The notes beneath the pieces were generated by a model, which searched no databases, was not told the origin of the DNA, and saw nothing but the letters and a program-made list of their open reading frames with translations. Of a DNA stretch of 64,000 bases, positions 52,101 to 62,480 are shown in pieces. This DNA comes from Karalla daura (taxonomy: Eukaryota; Chordata; Actinopteri; Chaetodontiformes; Leiognathidae), in assembly GCA_029224185.1 (NCBI GenBank), contig CM055196.1, forward strand, positions 124,001-188,000, written 5' to 3'. A program made the position numbers and the translations under genes. Position 1 is the stretch's first letter. Each line of letters starts with the position of its first letter.

Positions 52101-54560
52101 AATTTGGCTTATTTCCTGTAAAAATTAATGTGAAAAACAGAACTCCACAAACAAGCATTCGCAACGTTGCCATACTTTGACTTTGAAACTTCATTTTCAT
52201 TTCAAAAATTGAAGAAGCTTGTGGTGTGTTTGTGTCGCGAGTTGCACGCTGATAGGTTGTATGGTTTTTCAGCAGCACCTCTTCTCGACGACCATGTGCT
52301 CAGGAACCTGCTCCAATGTCTCCTCTGCTGACATGGTAATGCAAAGTGATGAGGCGTCCAGCTTCAATGCACCCCAGCAGATGGCACAGGCCCTGGGAGA
52401 CTCGCAGAGTGGGAAAGGACCCCCTCAGGATTGGGCTTGTCCAATCTCTTCTTAGCACCGGGCCGACATGCGGGATCGCTTAAAAAGCAGCTCTCGTTTC
52501 GCTACTTTCACGCTGCTCCCAGCCACACCCTAAGCAGCAGACAAATTCTTTTCTCCAGTTTTGTAGGAACATTGGTGCTCTCTCATGCGGGGCAGGCCAT
52601 AAACCCGTGCGCCTTGTGAAATTTAAACGACGAGCCTCATCGTAGGCCCAGTGCAGCCTTTTCTCTCCATAAGCCCCCATTCATTGTCCCACCACTGCCA
52701 TCAATGTTAAACGTTACACTTCTCCTCGCTACTGTGGCCACAGTTCGCATAGTACACACACCAAATCGTGTCATGGCGTTCTGGAGACTCTCCCCTACGG
52801 CGTGACAGTGAGCTCATCTTCCAGATAGGTGAAAGCGTTGTCTCCATTGAGCCAAATGTTTATCACTTGGCCAATTTGGCTTTTCCCCATAAGAATGAAT
52901 GGGAGAAAAAGAACTCCACAAACAAACCTTCGCAACGTTGCCATACTTTGACTTTGAAACTTCCTTTTCTTTTCAACAATTGAAGAAGCTTGTGGTGTGT
53001 TTGTGTAGCGAGTTGCACGCTGATAGGTTGTATGGTTTTTCAGCAGCACCGCTTCTCGACGACCATGTGCTCAGGTACCTGCTCCAATGTCTCCTCTGCT
53101 GACATGGTAATGCAAAGTGATGAGGCGTCCACCTTCAATGCACCCCAGCAGATGGCAAAGACCCTGAGAGACTCCCAGAGTTTGAAAGGGCCCCCTCAGC
53201 ATTGGGCATGTCCAATCTCTTCTTAGCCCCGGGCGACATGCGGGATCGCTTAAAAATCAGCTCTTGTTTCGCTCTTTTCACGCTGCTCCCAGCCACACCC
53301 GAAGCAGCAGACAAATTCTTTTTTCCAGTTTTGTAGGAACATTGGTGCTCTCTCATGCGGGGCAGGCCAGAAACCCGTGCGCCTTGTGAAATTTAAACAA
53401 CGAGCCTCATCGTAGGCCCAGTGCAGCCTTTTCTCTCCATAAGCCCCCATTCATTGTCCCACCACTGCCATTAATGATAAACGTTACACTACTCCTCGCG
53501 ACTGTGGCCACAGTTCTCATAGTACACACACCAAATCGTGTCAGGGCGTTCTGGAGACTCTCCCCTACGGCGTGACATTGAGCTCATATTCCAGATTGGT
53601 GAAAGCGTTGTCTCCATAGAGCCAAATGTTTATCACTTGGCCAATTTGGCTTATTTCCTGTAAAAATTAATGGGAAAAACAGAACTCCACAAACAAGCAT
53701 TCGCAACGTTGCCATACTTTGACTTTGAAACTTCATTTTCATTTCAAAAATTGAAGAATCTTGTGGTTTGTTTGTGTAGCGAGTTGCACGCTGATAGGTT
53801 GTATGGTTTTTCAGCAGCACCTCTTCTCGACGACCATGTACTCAGGTACCTGCTCCAATGTCTCCTCTGCTGACATGGTAATACAAAGTGATGAGGGGTC
53901 CACCTTCAATGCACCCCAGCAGATGGCACAGGCCCTGGGAGACTCCCAGAGTTTGAAAGGGCCCCCTCAGCATTGGGCATGTCCAATCTCTTCTAAGCAC
54001 CGGGCCGACATGCGGGATCGCTTAAAAATCAGCTCTCGTTTCGCTCTTTTCACACTGCTCCCAGCCACACCCTAAACAGCAGACAAATTCTTTTTTCCAG
54101 TTTTGTAGGAACATTGGTGCTCTCTCATGCGGGGCAGGCCATAAACCCGTGCGCCTTGTGAAATTTAAACGACGAGCCTCATCGTTTGGCCCAGTGCAGC
54201 CTTTTCCTTCCAAAAGCCTCCATTCATTGTCCCACCACTGCCATCAATGTTAAACGTTACACGACTCATCGCGACTGTGGCCACAGTTCTCATACTACAC
54301 ACACCAAATCGTGTCATGGCGTTCTGGAGACTCTCTCCTACAGCGTGACAGTGAGCTCATATTCCAGATAGGTGAAAGCGCAGTCTCCATAGAGCCAAAT
54401 GTTTATCACTTGGCCAGTTAGGCTTTTTCCCATGAGAATGAATGGGAAAAAAAGAACTCCACAAACAAACATTCGCAACTTTGCCATCCTTTGACTTTGA
54501 AACTTCATTTTCATTTCAAAAATTGAAGAATCTTGTGGTGTGTTTGTGTAGCGAGTTGCA
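49170..54560 (+). repeat. Tetrameric higher-order repeat, 3088 bp
   Basis: Monomers at 49811, 50582 and 51354 recur at 52899, 53670 and 54442, shifted by 3088 bp. The D-type tails at 49.2-49.7 kb and 52.25-52.75 kb also correspond. Markers are 'gggagaaaaagaac' with 'caccgcttctcg' (first), 'ctgtaaaaattaatg' with 'acaagcattcg' and 'gtgacattgagc' (second), and a C-type third. Copies differ at several sites, such as 'gccaatatggc' and 'agaacctcac' near 50,551-50,601 against 'gccaatttggc' and 'agaactccac' near 53,640-53,690. The amplification therefore looks older than the 2312-bp trimer. Confidence 0.85.
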
Positions 54561-57500
54561 CGCTGATAGGTTGTATGGTTTTTCAGCAGCACCTCTTCTC
54601 GACGACCATGTGCTCAGGAACCTGCTCCAATGTCTCCTCTGTTGACATGGTAATACAAAGTGATGAGGCGTCCAGCTTCAATGCACCCCAGCAGATGGCA
54701 CAGGCCCTGGGAGACGCGCAGAGTGGGACAGGACCCCCTCAGCATTGGGCATGTCCAATCTCTTCTGAGCACCGGGCCGACATGCGGGATCGCTGAAAAA
54801 TCAGCTCTCGTTTTGCTCTTTTCACGTTGCTCCCAGCCACACCCTAAGAAGCAGAAAAATTCTTTTTTCCAGTTTTGTAGGAACATTGGTGCTCTCTCAT
54901 GCGGGGCAGGCCATAAACCCGTGCGCCTTGTGAAATTTAAACGACGAGCCTCATCGTAGGCCCAGTGCAGCCTTTTCTCTCTCTATAAGACCCATTCATT
55001 GTCCCACCACTGCTATCAATGTTAAACGTTACACTTCTCGCTACTGTGGCCACAGTTCGCATAGTACACACACCAAATCGTGTCATGGCGTTCTGGAGAC
55101 TCTCCCCTACGGCGTGACAGTGAGCTCATCTTCCAGATAGGTGAAAGCGCAGTCTCCATTGAGCCAAATGTTTATCACTTGGCCAATTTGGCTTTTCCCC
55201 ATAAGAATGAATGGGAGAAACAGAACTCCACAAACAAACATTCGCAACGTTGCCATACTTTGACTTTGAAACTTCCTTTTCTTTTCAACAATTGAAGAAG
55301 CTTGTGGTGTGTTTGTGTAGCGAGTTGCACGCTGATAGGTTGTATGGTTTTTCAGCAGCACCTCTTCTCGACGACCATGTGCTCAGGAACCTGCTCCAAT
55401 GTCTCCTCTGCTGACATGGTGATGCAAAGTGATGAGGCGTCCAGCTTCAATGCACCCCAGCAGATGGCACAGGCCCTGGGAGACTCGCAGAGTGGGAAAG
55501 GACCCCCTCAGGATTGGGCTTGTCCAATCTCTTCTTAGCACCGGGCCGACATGCGGGATCGCTTAAAAAGCAGCTCTCGTTTCGCTACTTTCACGCTGCT
55601 CCCAGCCACGCCCTAAACAGCAGACAAATTCTTTTCTCCAGTTTTGTAGGAACATTGGTGCTCTCTCATGCGGGGCAGGCCATAAACCCGTGCGCCTTGT
55701 GAAATTTAAACGACGAGCCTCATCGTAGGCCCAGTGCAGCCTTTTCTCTCCATAAGCCCCCATTCATTGTCCCACCACTGCTATCAATGTTAAACGTTAC
55801 ACTTCTCCTCGCGACTGTGGCCACAGTTGTCATAGTACACACACCAAATCGTGTCAGGGCATTCTGGAGACTCTCCCCTACGGCGTGACAGTGAGCTCAT
55901 ATTCCAGATAGGTGAAAGCGCAGTCTCCATAGAGCCAAATGTTTATCACTTGGCCAATTTGGCTTTTCCCCATAAGAATGAATGGGAGAAACAGAACTCC
56001 ACAAACAAACATTCGCAACGTTGCCATCCTTTGACTTTGAAACTTCCTTTTCTTTTCAAAAATTGAAGAAGCTTGTGGTGTGTTTGTGTAGCGAGTTGCA
56101 CGCTGATAGATTGTATGGATTTTCAGCAGCACCTCTTCTCGACGACCATGTGCTCAGGTCCAATGTCTCCTCTGCTGACATGGTAATACAAAGTGATGAG
56201 GCGTCCAGCTTCAATGCACCCCAGCAGATGGCACAGGCCCTGGGAGACTCGCAGAGTGGGACAGGACCCCCTCAGCATTGGGCATGTCCAATCTCTTCTG
56301 AGCACCGGGCCGACATGCGGGATCGCTTAAAAATCAGCTCTCGTTTTGCTCTTTTCACGCTGCTCCCAGCCACACCCAAAGCAGCAGAAAAATTCTTTTT
56401 TCCAGTTTTGTAGGAACATTGGTGCTCTCTCATGCGGGGCAGGCCATAAACCCGTGCGCCTTGTGAAATTTAAACGACGAGCCTCATCGTAGGCCCAGTG
56501 CAGCCTTTTCTCTCCAAAAGCCCCCATTCATTGTCCCACCACTGCCATCAATGTTAAACGTTACACTTCTCCTTGCGACTGTGGCCACAGTTCGCATAGT
56601 ACACACACCAAATCGTGTCATGGCGTTCTGGAGACTCTCCCCTACGGCGTGACAGTGAGCTCATCTTCCAGATAGGTGACAGCGCAGTCTCCATTGAGCC
56701 AAATGTTTATCACTTGGCCAATTTGGCTTTTCCCCATAAGAATGAATGGGAGAAACAGAACTCCACAAACAAACATTCGCAACGTTGCCATCCTTTGACT
56801 TTGAAACTTCCTTTTCTTTTCAACAATTGAAGAAGCTTGTGGTGTGTTTGTGTAGCGAGTTGCACGCTGATAGGTTGTATGGTTTTTCAGCAGCACCTCT
56901 TCTCGACGACCATGTGCTCAGGTACCTGCTCCAATGTCTCCTCTGCTGACATGGTAATACAAAGTGATGAGGCGTCCAGCTTCAATGCACCCCAGCAGAT
57001 GGCACAGGCCCTGGGAGACTCGCAGAGTGGGAAAGGACCCCTTCAGCATTGGGCATGTCCAATCTCTTCTTCGCACCGGGCCGACATGCGGGATCGCTGA
57101 AAAATCAGCTCTCGTTTTGCTCTTTTCACGTTGCTCCCAGCCACACCCTAAGCAGCAGACAAATTCTTTTTTCCAGTTTTGTAGGAACATTGGTGCTCTC
57201 TCATGCGGGGCAGGCCAGAAAACCGTGCGCCTTGTGAAATTTAAACGACGAGCCTCATCGTAGGCCCAGTGCAGCCTTTTCTCTCCATAAGCCCCCATTC
57301 ATTGTCCCACGACTGCTATCAATGTTAAACGTTACACTTCTCCTCGCTACTGTGGCCACAGTTCGCATAGTACACACACCAAATCGTGTCATGGCGTTCT
57401 GGAGACTCTCCCCTACGGCGTGACAGTGAGCTCATATTCCAGATTTTGGAAAGCGTTGTCTCCAGAGAGCCAAATGTTTATCACTTGGCCAATTTGACTT

Positions 57501-57990
57501 TTTCCCGTAAGAATGAAAGGGATCAACAGAACTCCACAAACAAACATTCGCAACATTGCCATACTTTGACTTTGAAACTTCCTTTTCTTTTCAAAAATTG
57601 AAGAATCTTGTGGTGTGTTTTTGTAGCGAGTTGCACGCTGATAGGTTGTATGGTTTTTCAGCAGCACCTCTTCTCGACGACCATGTGCTCAGGCACCTGC
57701 TCCAATGTCTCCTCTGCTGACATGGTAATACAAAGTGATGAGGCGTCCAGCTTCAATGCACCCCAGCAGATGGCACAGGCCCTGGGAGACGCGCAGAGTG
57801 GGACAGGACCCCCTCAGGATTGGGCATGTCCAATCTCTTCTGAGCACCGGGCCGACATGCGGGATCGCTGAAAAATCAGCTCTCGTTTTGCTCTTTTCAC
57901 GTTGCTCCCAGCCACACACTAAGCAGCAGACAAAATCTTTTTTCCAGTTTTGTAGGAACATTGGTGCTCTCTCATGCGGGGCAGGCCAGA
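54560..57990 (+). repeat. Heterogeneous R-family monomers
   Basis: Copies at 55211, 55982, 56746 and 57517 are R-type but show no clean higher-order period. The 54442 monomer is 769 bp long because bases are missing at 'cttctcgctac' near 55,035 and at 'ctataagaccc' near 54,984. The 55982 monomer is only 764 bp. The 57517 monomer has 'gaatgaaaggg' in place of 'gaatgaatggg' and gains L-like features ('cacacactaagc', 'gacaaaatc') near 57,915, just before the junction at 58.17 kb. Confidence 0.78.
56150..56165 (+). other. 7-bp deletion removing the KpnI palindrome
   Basis: In this copy 'gctcagg' runs directly into 'tccaatg', so the seven bases containing the second half of CAGGTACCTG are missing. 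This explains the short 764-bp anchor spacing (55982 to 56746). It also shifts the reading frame, giving a longer chance open frame at 55982-56413. I see this deletion in no other copy. Confidence 0.88.
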
Positions 57991-58350
57991 AACCCGTGCG
58001 CCTTGTGAAATTTAAACGACGAGCCTCATCGTATGGCCCAGTGCAGCCTGTAATCTCCTTAAGCCCCCATTCATTGTCCAACCACTGCCATCAATGTTAA
58101 ACGTTACACTTCTCCTCGCGACTTTGGCCACAGTTCTCATAGTACACACACCAAATCGCGTCATGCCAAAAACCCGTGCGCCTTGTGAGATTTAAACGAC
58201 GAGCCTCATCGTCGGCCCAGTGCAGCCTCTTCTCTCCATAAGCCCCCATTCAATTTCCCACCGCTGCCATCAATGTTAAACCTTACACTTCTCCTCGCGA
58301 CTGTGGCCACAGTTCGCATAGTACACACACCAAATCATGTCAGGGCATTC
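57991..58350 (+). repeat. Partial 180-bp direct duplication at a rearrangement junction
   Basis: The block starting 'aacccgtgcgcc' at 57,991 starts again at 58,171, before the monomer is complete, so the anchor spacing 57517-58468 is 951 bp (771 + 180). The join reads 'gcgtcatgccaaaaaccc' around 58,157-58,175, where the expected sequence would continue 'gcattctgg' or 'gcgttctgg'. Little or no microhomology is visible. The two 180-bp halves differ at many bases ('cctgtaatctcctt' near 58,048 against 'cctcttctctccat' near 58,226). The extra block is therefore an out-of-register join between two diverged arrays, not a fresh duplication. Confidence 0.88.
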
Positions 58351-59330
58351 TGGAGACTCTCCCATACGGCTTGACAGTGAGCTCGTATTCCAAATTGTTG
58401 AAAGCGTTGTCTCCATAGCGCCAAATGTTTCTCACTCGGCCAATTTGGCTTTTTCCCATAAGAATGAATGGGAAAAACAGAACTCCACATACAAACATTC
58501 GCAACGTTGCCATGCTTTGACTTTGAAACTTCATTTTCATTTCAAAAATTGAAGAATCTTGTGGTGTGTTTGTGTAGCGATTTGCACGCTGATAGGTTGT
58601 ATGGTTTTTCATAAGCACCATTTCTCGACGACCATATGCTCAGGTACCTGCTCCAATGTCTCCTCTGCTCACATGGTCATAGAAAGTGATGAGGCGTCCA
58701 GCTCCAATGCACCCCAGCAGATGGCACAGTCCCTGGAAGACTCGCAGAGTGGGAAAGGGCCCCCTCAGCATTGGGCATGTCCAATCTCTTCATTGCCCCG
58801 GGCGACATGCGGGATCGCTTGAAAATCAGCTCTCGTTTCGCTCTTTTCACGCTGCTCCCAGCTACACCCTAAGCAGCAGACAAATTCTTTTTTCCAGTTT
58901 TGTAGGAACATTGGTGCTCTCTCATGCGGGGCAGGACATCAACCCGTGCGCCTTCTGAAATTTAAACGACAAGCCTCATCGTAGGCCCAATGCAGCCTCT
59001 TCTCTCCATAAGCCCCCATTCAATTTCCCACCGCTGCCATCAATGTTAAACCTTACACTTCTCCTCGCGACTGTGGCCACAGTTTTCATGGTACACACAC
59101 CAAATCGCATCACGGCGTTCTGGAGACTCTCCTCTATGGCGTGACAGTGAGCTCGTATTCCAGATAGGTGAAAGCGTTGTCTCCATAGAGCCAAATGTTT
59201 ATCACTTGGCCAATTTGGCTTATTTCCCGTAAAATATTTATGGGAAAAACAGAACTCCACAAACAAACATTCGCAACGTTGCCATACTTTGACTTTGAAA
59301 CTTCATTTTCATTTCAAAAATTTAAGGAAT
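58350..59330 (+). repeat. Strongly diverged L-family monomer
   Basis: Next to the junction lies the copy with the most private changes in the window: 'cccatacggc' (58,362), 'ccaaattgttg' (58,390), 'atagcgccaaatgtttctc' (58,416), 'cactcggcc' (58,434), 'cacatacaaac' (58,486), 'ttcataagcacc' (58,609), 'accatatgctc' (58,631), 'cctggaagac' (58,732) and 'cattgccccgggcgac' (58,791). It appears to have escaped recent homogenisation. Confidence 0.8.
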
Positions 59331-62300
59331 CTTGTGGTGTGTTTGTGTAGCGAGTTGCACGCTGATAGGTTGTATGGTTTTTCAGCAGCACCATTTCTCG
59401 ACAACCATGTGCTCAGGTACCTGCTCCAATGTCTCCTCTGCTCACATGGTCACACAAAGTGATGAGGCGTCCAGCTTCAATGCACCCCAGCAGAGGGCAC
59501 AGTCCCTGGGAGACTCGCAGAGTGGGAAAGGGCCCCCTCAGCATTGGGCATGTCCAATCTCTTCATAGCACCGGGCTGACATGCGGGATCGCTTAAAAAT
59601 CAACTCTCGTTTCGCTCTTTTCACGCTGCTCCCAGCCACACCCTAAGCAGCAGACAAATAATTTTTCCAGTTTTGTAGAAACATTGGTGCTCTCTCATGC
59701 GGGGCAGGACATAAACCCGTGCGCCTTCTGAAATTTAAACGACGAGCCTCATCGTAGGCCCAGTGCAGCCTCTTCTCTCCATAAGCCCCCATTCAATTTC
59801 CCACCGCTGCCATCAATGTTAAACCTTACACTTCTCCTCGCGACTGTGGCCACAGTTTTCATAGTACACACACCAAATCGTGTCAGGGCATTCTGGAGAC
59901 TCTCCCCTACGGCTTGACAGTGAGCTCATATTCCAGATTGGTGAAAGCGTTGTCTCCATAGAGCCAAATGTTTATCACTTGGCCAATTTGGCTTATTTCC
60001 CGTAAAATATTTATGGGAAAAACAGAACTCCACAAACAAACATTCGCAACGTTGCCATACTTTGACTTTGAAACTTCATTTTCATTTCAAAAATTGAAGA
60101 AGCTTGTGGTGTGTTTGTGTAGCGAGTTGCACGCTGATCGGTGGTATGGGTTTTCAGCAGAACCATTTCTCGACGACCATGTGCTCAGGTACCTGCTCCA
60201 ATGTCTCTTCTGCTCACATGGTCATAGAAAGTGATGAGGCGTCCAGCTTCAGTGCACCCCAGCAGATGGCACAGGCCCTGGGAGACTCGCAGAGTGGGAA
60301 AGGGCCCCCTCAGCATTGGGCATGTCAAATCTCTTCATAGCACCGGGCCGACATGCGGGATCGCTGAAAAATCAGCTCTCGTTTCGCTCTTTTCACGCTG
60401 CTCCCAGCCACACCCTAAGCAGCAGACAAATTCTTTTTTCCAGTTTTGTAGGAACATTGGTGCTCTCTCATGCGGGGCAGGCCATAAACCCGTGCGCCTT
60501 GTGAAATTTAAACGACGAGCCTCATCGTATGGCCCAGTGCAGCCTTTTCTCTCCATAAGCCCCCATTCATTGTCCCACCACTGCCATCAATGTTAAACGT
60601 TACACTTCTCCTCGCGACTGTGGCCACAGTTTTCATGGTACACACACCAAATCGCGTCACGGCGTTCTGGAGACTCTCCCCTATGGCGTGACAGTGAGCT
60701 CGTATTCCAGATAGGTGAAAGCACAGTCTCCATAGAGCCAAATGTTGATCACTTGGCCAATTTGGCTTTATCCCTTAAGAATGAATGGGAAAAACAGAAC
60801 TCCACAAACAAACATTCGCAACGTTGCCATGCTTTGACTTTGAAACTTCATTTTCATTTAAGAAATTGAAGAATCTTGTGGTGTGTTTGTGTAGCGAGTT
60901 GCACGCTGATAGGTTGTATGGTTTTTCAGCAGCACCATTTCTCGACAACCATGTGCTCAGGTACCTGCTCCAATGTCTCCTCTGCTCACATGGTCACACA
61001 AAGTGATGAGGCGTCCAGCTTCAATGCACCCCAGCAGAGGGCACAGTCCCTGGGAGACTCGCAGAGTGGGAAAGGGCCCCCTCAGCATTGGGCATGTCCA
61101 ATCTCTTCATAGCACCGGGCTGACATGCGGGATCGCTTAAAAATCAACTCTCGTTTCGCTCTTTTCACGCTGCTCCCAGCCACACCCTAAGCAGCAGACA
61201 AATAATTTTTCCAGTTTTGTAGAAACATTGGTGCTCTCTCATGCGGGGCAGGACATAAACCCGTGCGCCTTCTGAAATTTAAACGACGAGCCTCATCGTA
61301 GGCCCAGTGCAGCCTCTTCTCTCCATAAGCCCCCATTCAATTTCCCACCGCTGCCATCAATGTTAAACCTTACACTTCTCCTCGCGACTGTGGCCACAGT
61401 TTTCATAGTACACACACCAAATCGTGTCAGGGCATTCTGGAGACTCTCCCCTACGGCTTGACAGTGAGCTCATATTCCAGATTGGTGAAAGCGTTGTCTC
61501 CATAGAGCCAAATGTTTATCACTTGGCCAATTTGGCTTATTTCCCGTAAAATATTTATGGGAAAAACAGAACTCCACAAACAAACATTCGCAACGTTGCC
61601 ATACTTTGACTTTGAAACTTCATTTTCATTTCAAAAATTGAAGAAGCTTGTGGTGTGTTTGTGTAGCGAGTTGCACGCTGATCGGTGGTATGGGTTTTCA
61701 GCAGAACCATTTCTCGACGACCATGTGCTCAGGTACCTGCTCCAATGTCTCTTCTGCTCACATGGTCATAGAAAGTGATGAGGCGTCCAGCTTCAGTGCA
61801 CCCCAGCAGATGGCACAGGCCCTGGGAGACTCGCAGAGTGGGAAAGGGCCCCCTCAGCATTGGGCATGTCAAATCTCTTCATAGCACCGGGCCGACATGC
61901 GGGATCGCTGAAAAATCAGCTCTCGTTTCGCTCTTTTCACGCTGCTCCCAGCCACACCCTAAGCAGCAGACAAATTCTTTTTTCCAGTTTTGTAGGAACA
62001 TTGGTGCTCTCTCATGCGGGGCAGGCCATAAACCCGTGCGCCTTGTGAAATTTAAACGACGAGCCTCATCGTATGGCCCAGTGCAGCCTTTTCTCTCCAT
62101 AAGCCCCCATTCATTGTCCCACCACTGCCATCAATGTTAAACGTTACACTTCTCCTCGCGACTGTGGCCACAGTTTTCATGGTACACACACCAAATCGCG
62201 TCACGGCGTTCTGGAGACTCTCCCCTATGGCGTGACAGTGAGCTCGTATTCCAGATAGGTGAAAGCACAGTCTCCATAGAGCCAAATGTTGATCACTTGG

Positions 62301-62480
62301 CCAATTTGGCTTTATCCCTTAAGAATGAATGGGAAAAACAGAACTCCACAAACAAACATTCGCAACGTTGCCATGCTTTGACTTTGAAACTTCATTTTCA
62401 TTTAAGAAATTGAAGAATCTTGTGGTGTGTTTGTGTAGCGAGTTGCACGCTGATAGGTTGTATGGTTTTTCAGCAGCACC
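59330..62480 (+). repeat. Dimeric higher-order repeat, 1544 bp, two copies
   Basis: The interval starting near 59,330 recurs at 60,876 and again in part near 62,420, shifted by 1544 bp. Anchors 60013/60785 recur at 61557/62329. Markers are 'gtaaaatatttatggg', 'gatcggtggtatggg', 'cagcagaacc', 'catttaagaaattg', 'cagcagagggcac' and 'tgtagaaacattgg'. The match ends near 62,480, where 'ctcgacaacc' becomes 'ctggacaagc'. The unit resembles the 1543-bp dimer at 27.8-31.2 kb in having 'acaaataattttt' and 'ccttctgaaat', which suggests a common source. Confidence 0.9.

Noticed and set aside
57991..58350. Simple recent 180-bp tandem duplication
   Set aside because: The two halves differ at many bases and match different subtypes, so an out-of-register join of diverged arrays fits better.
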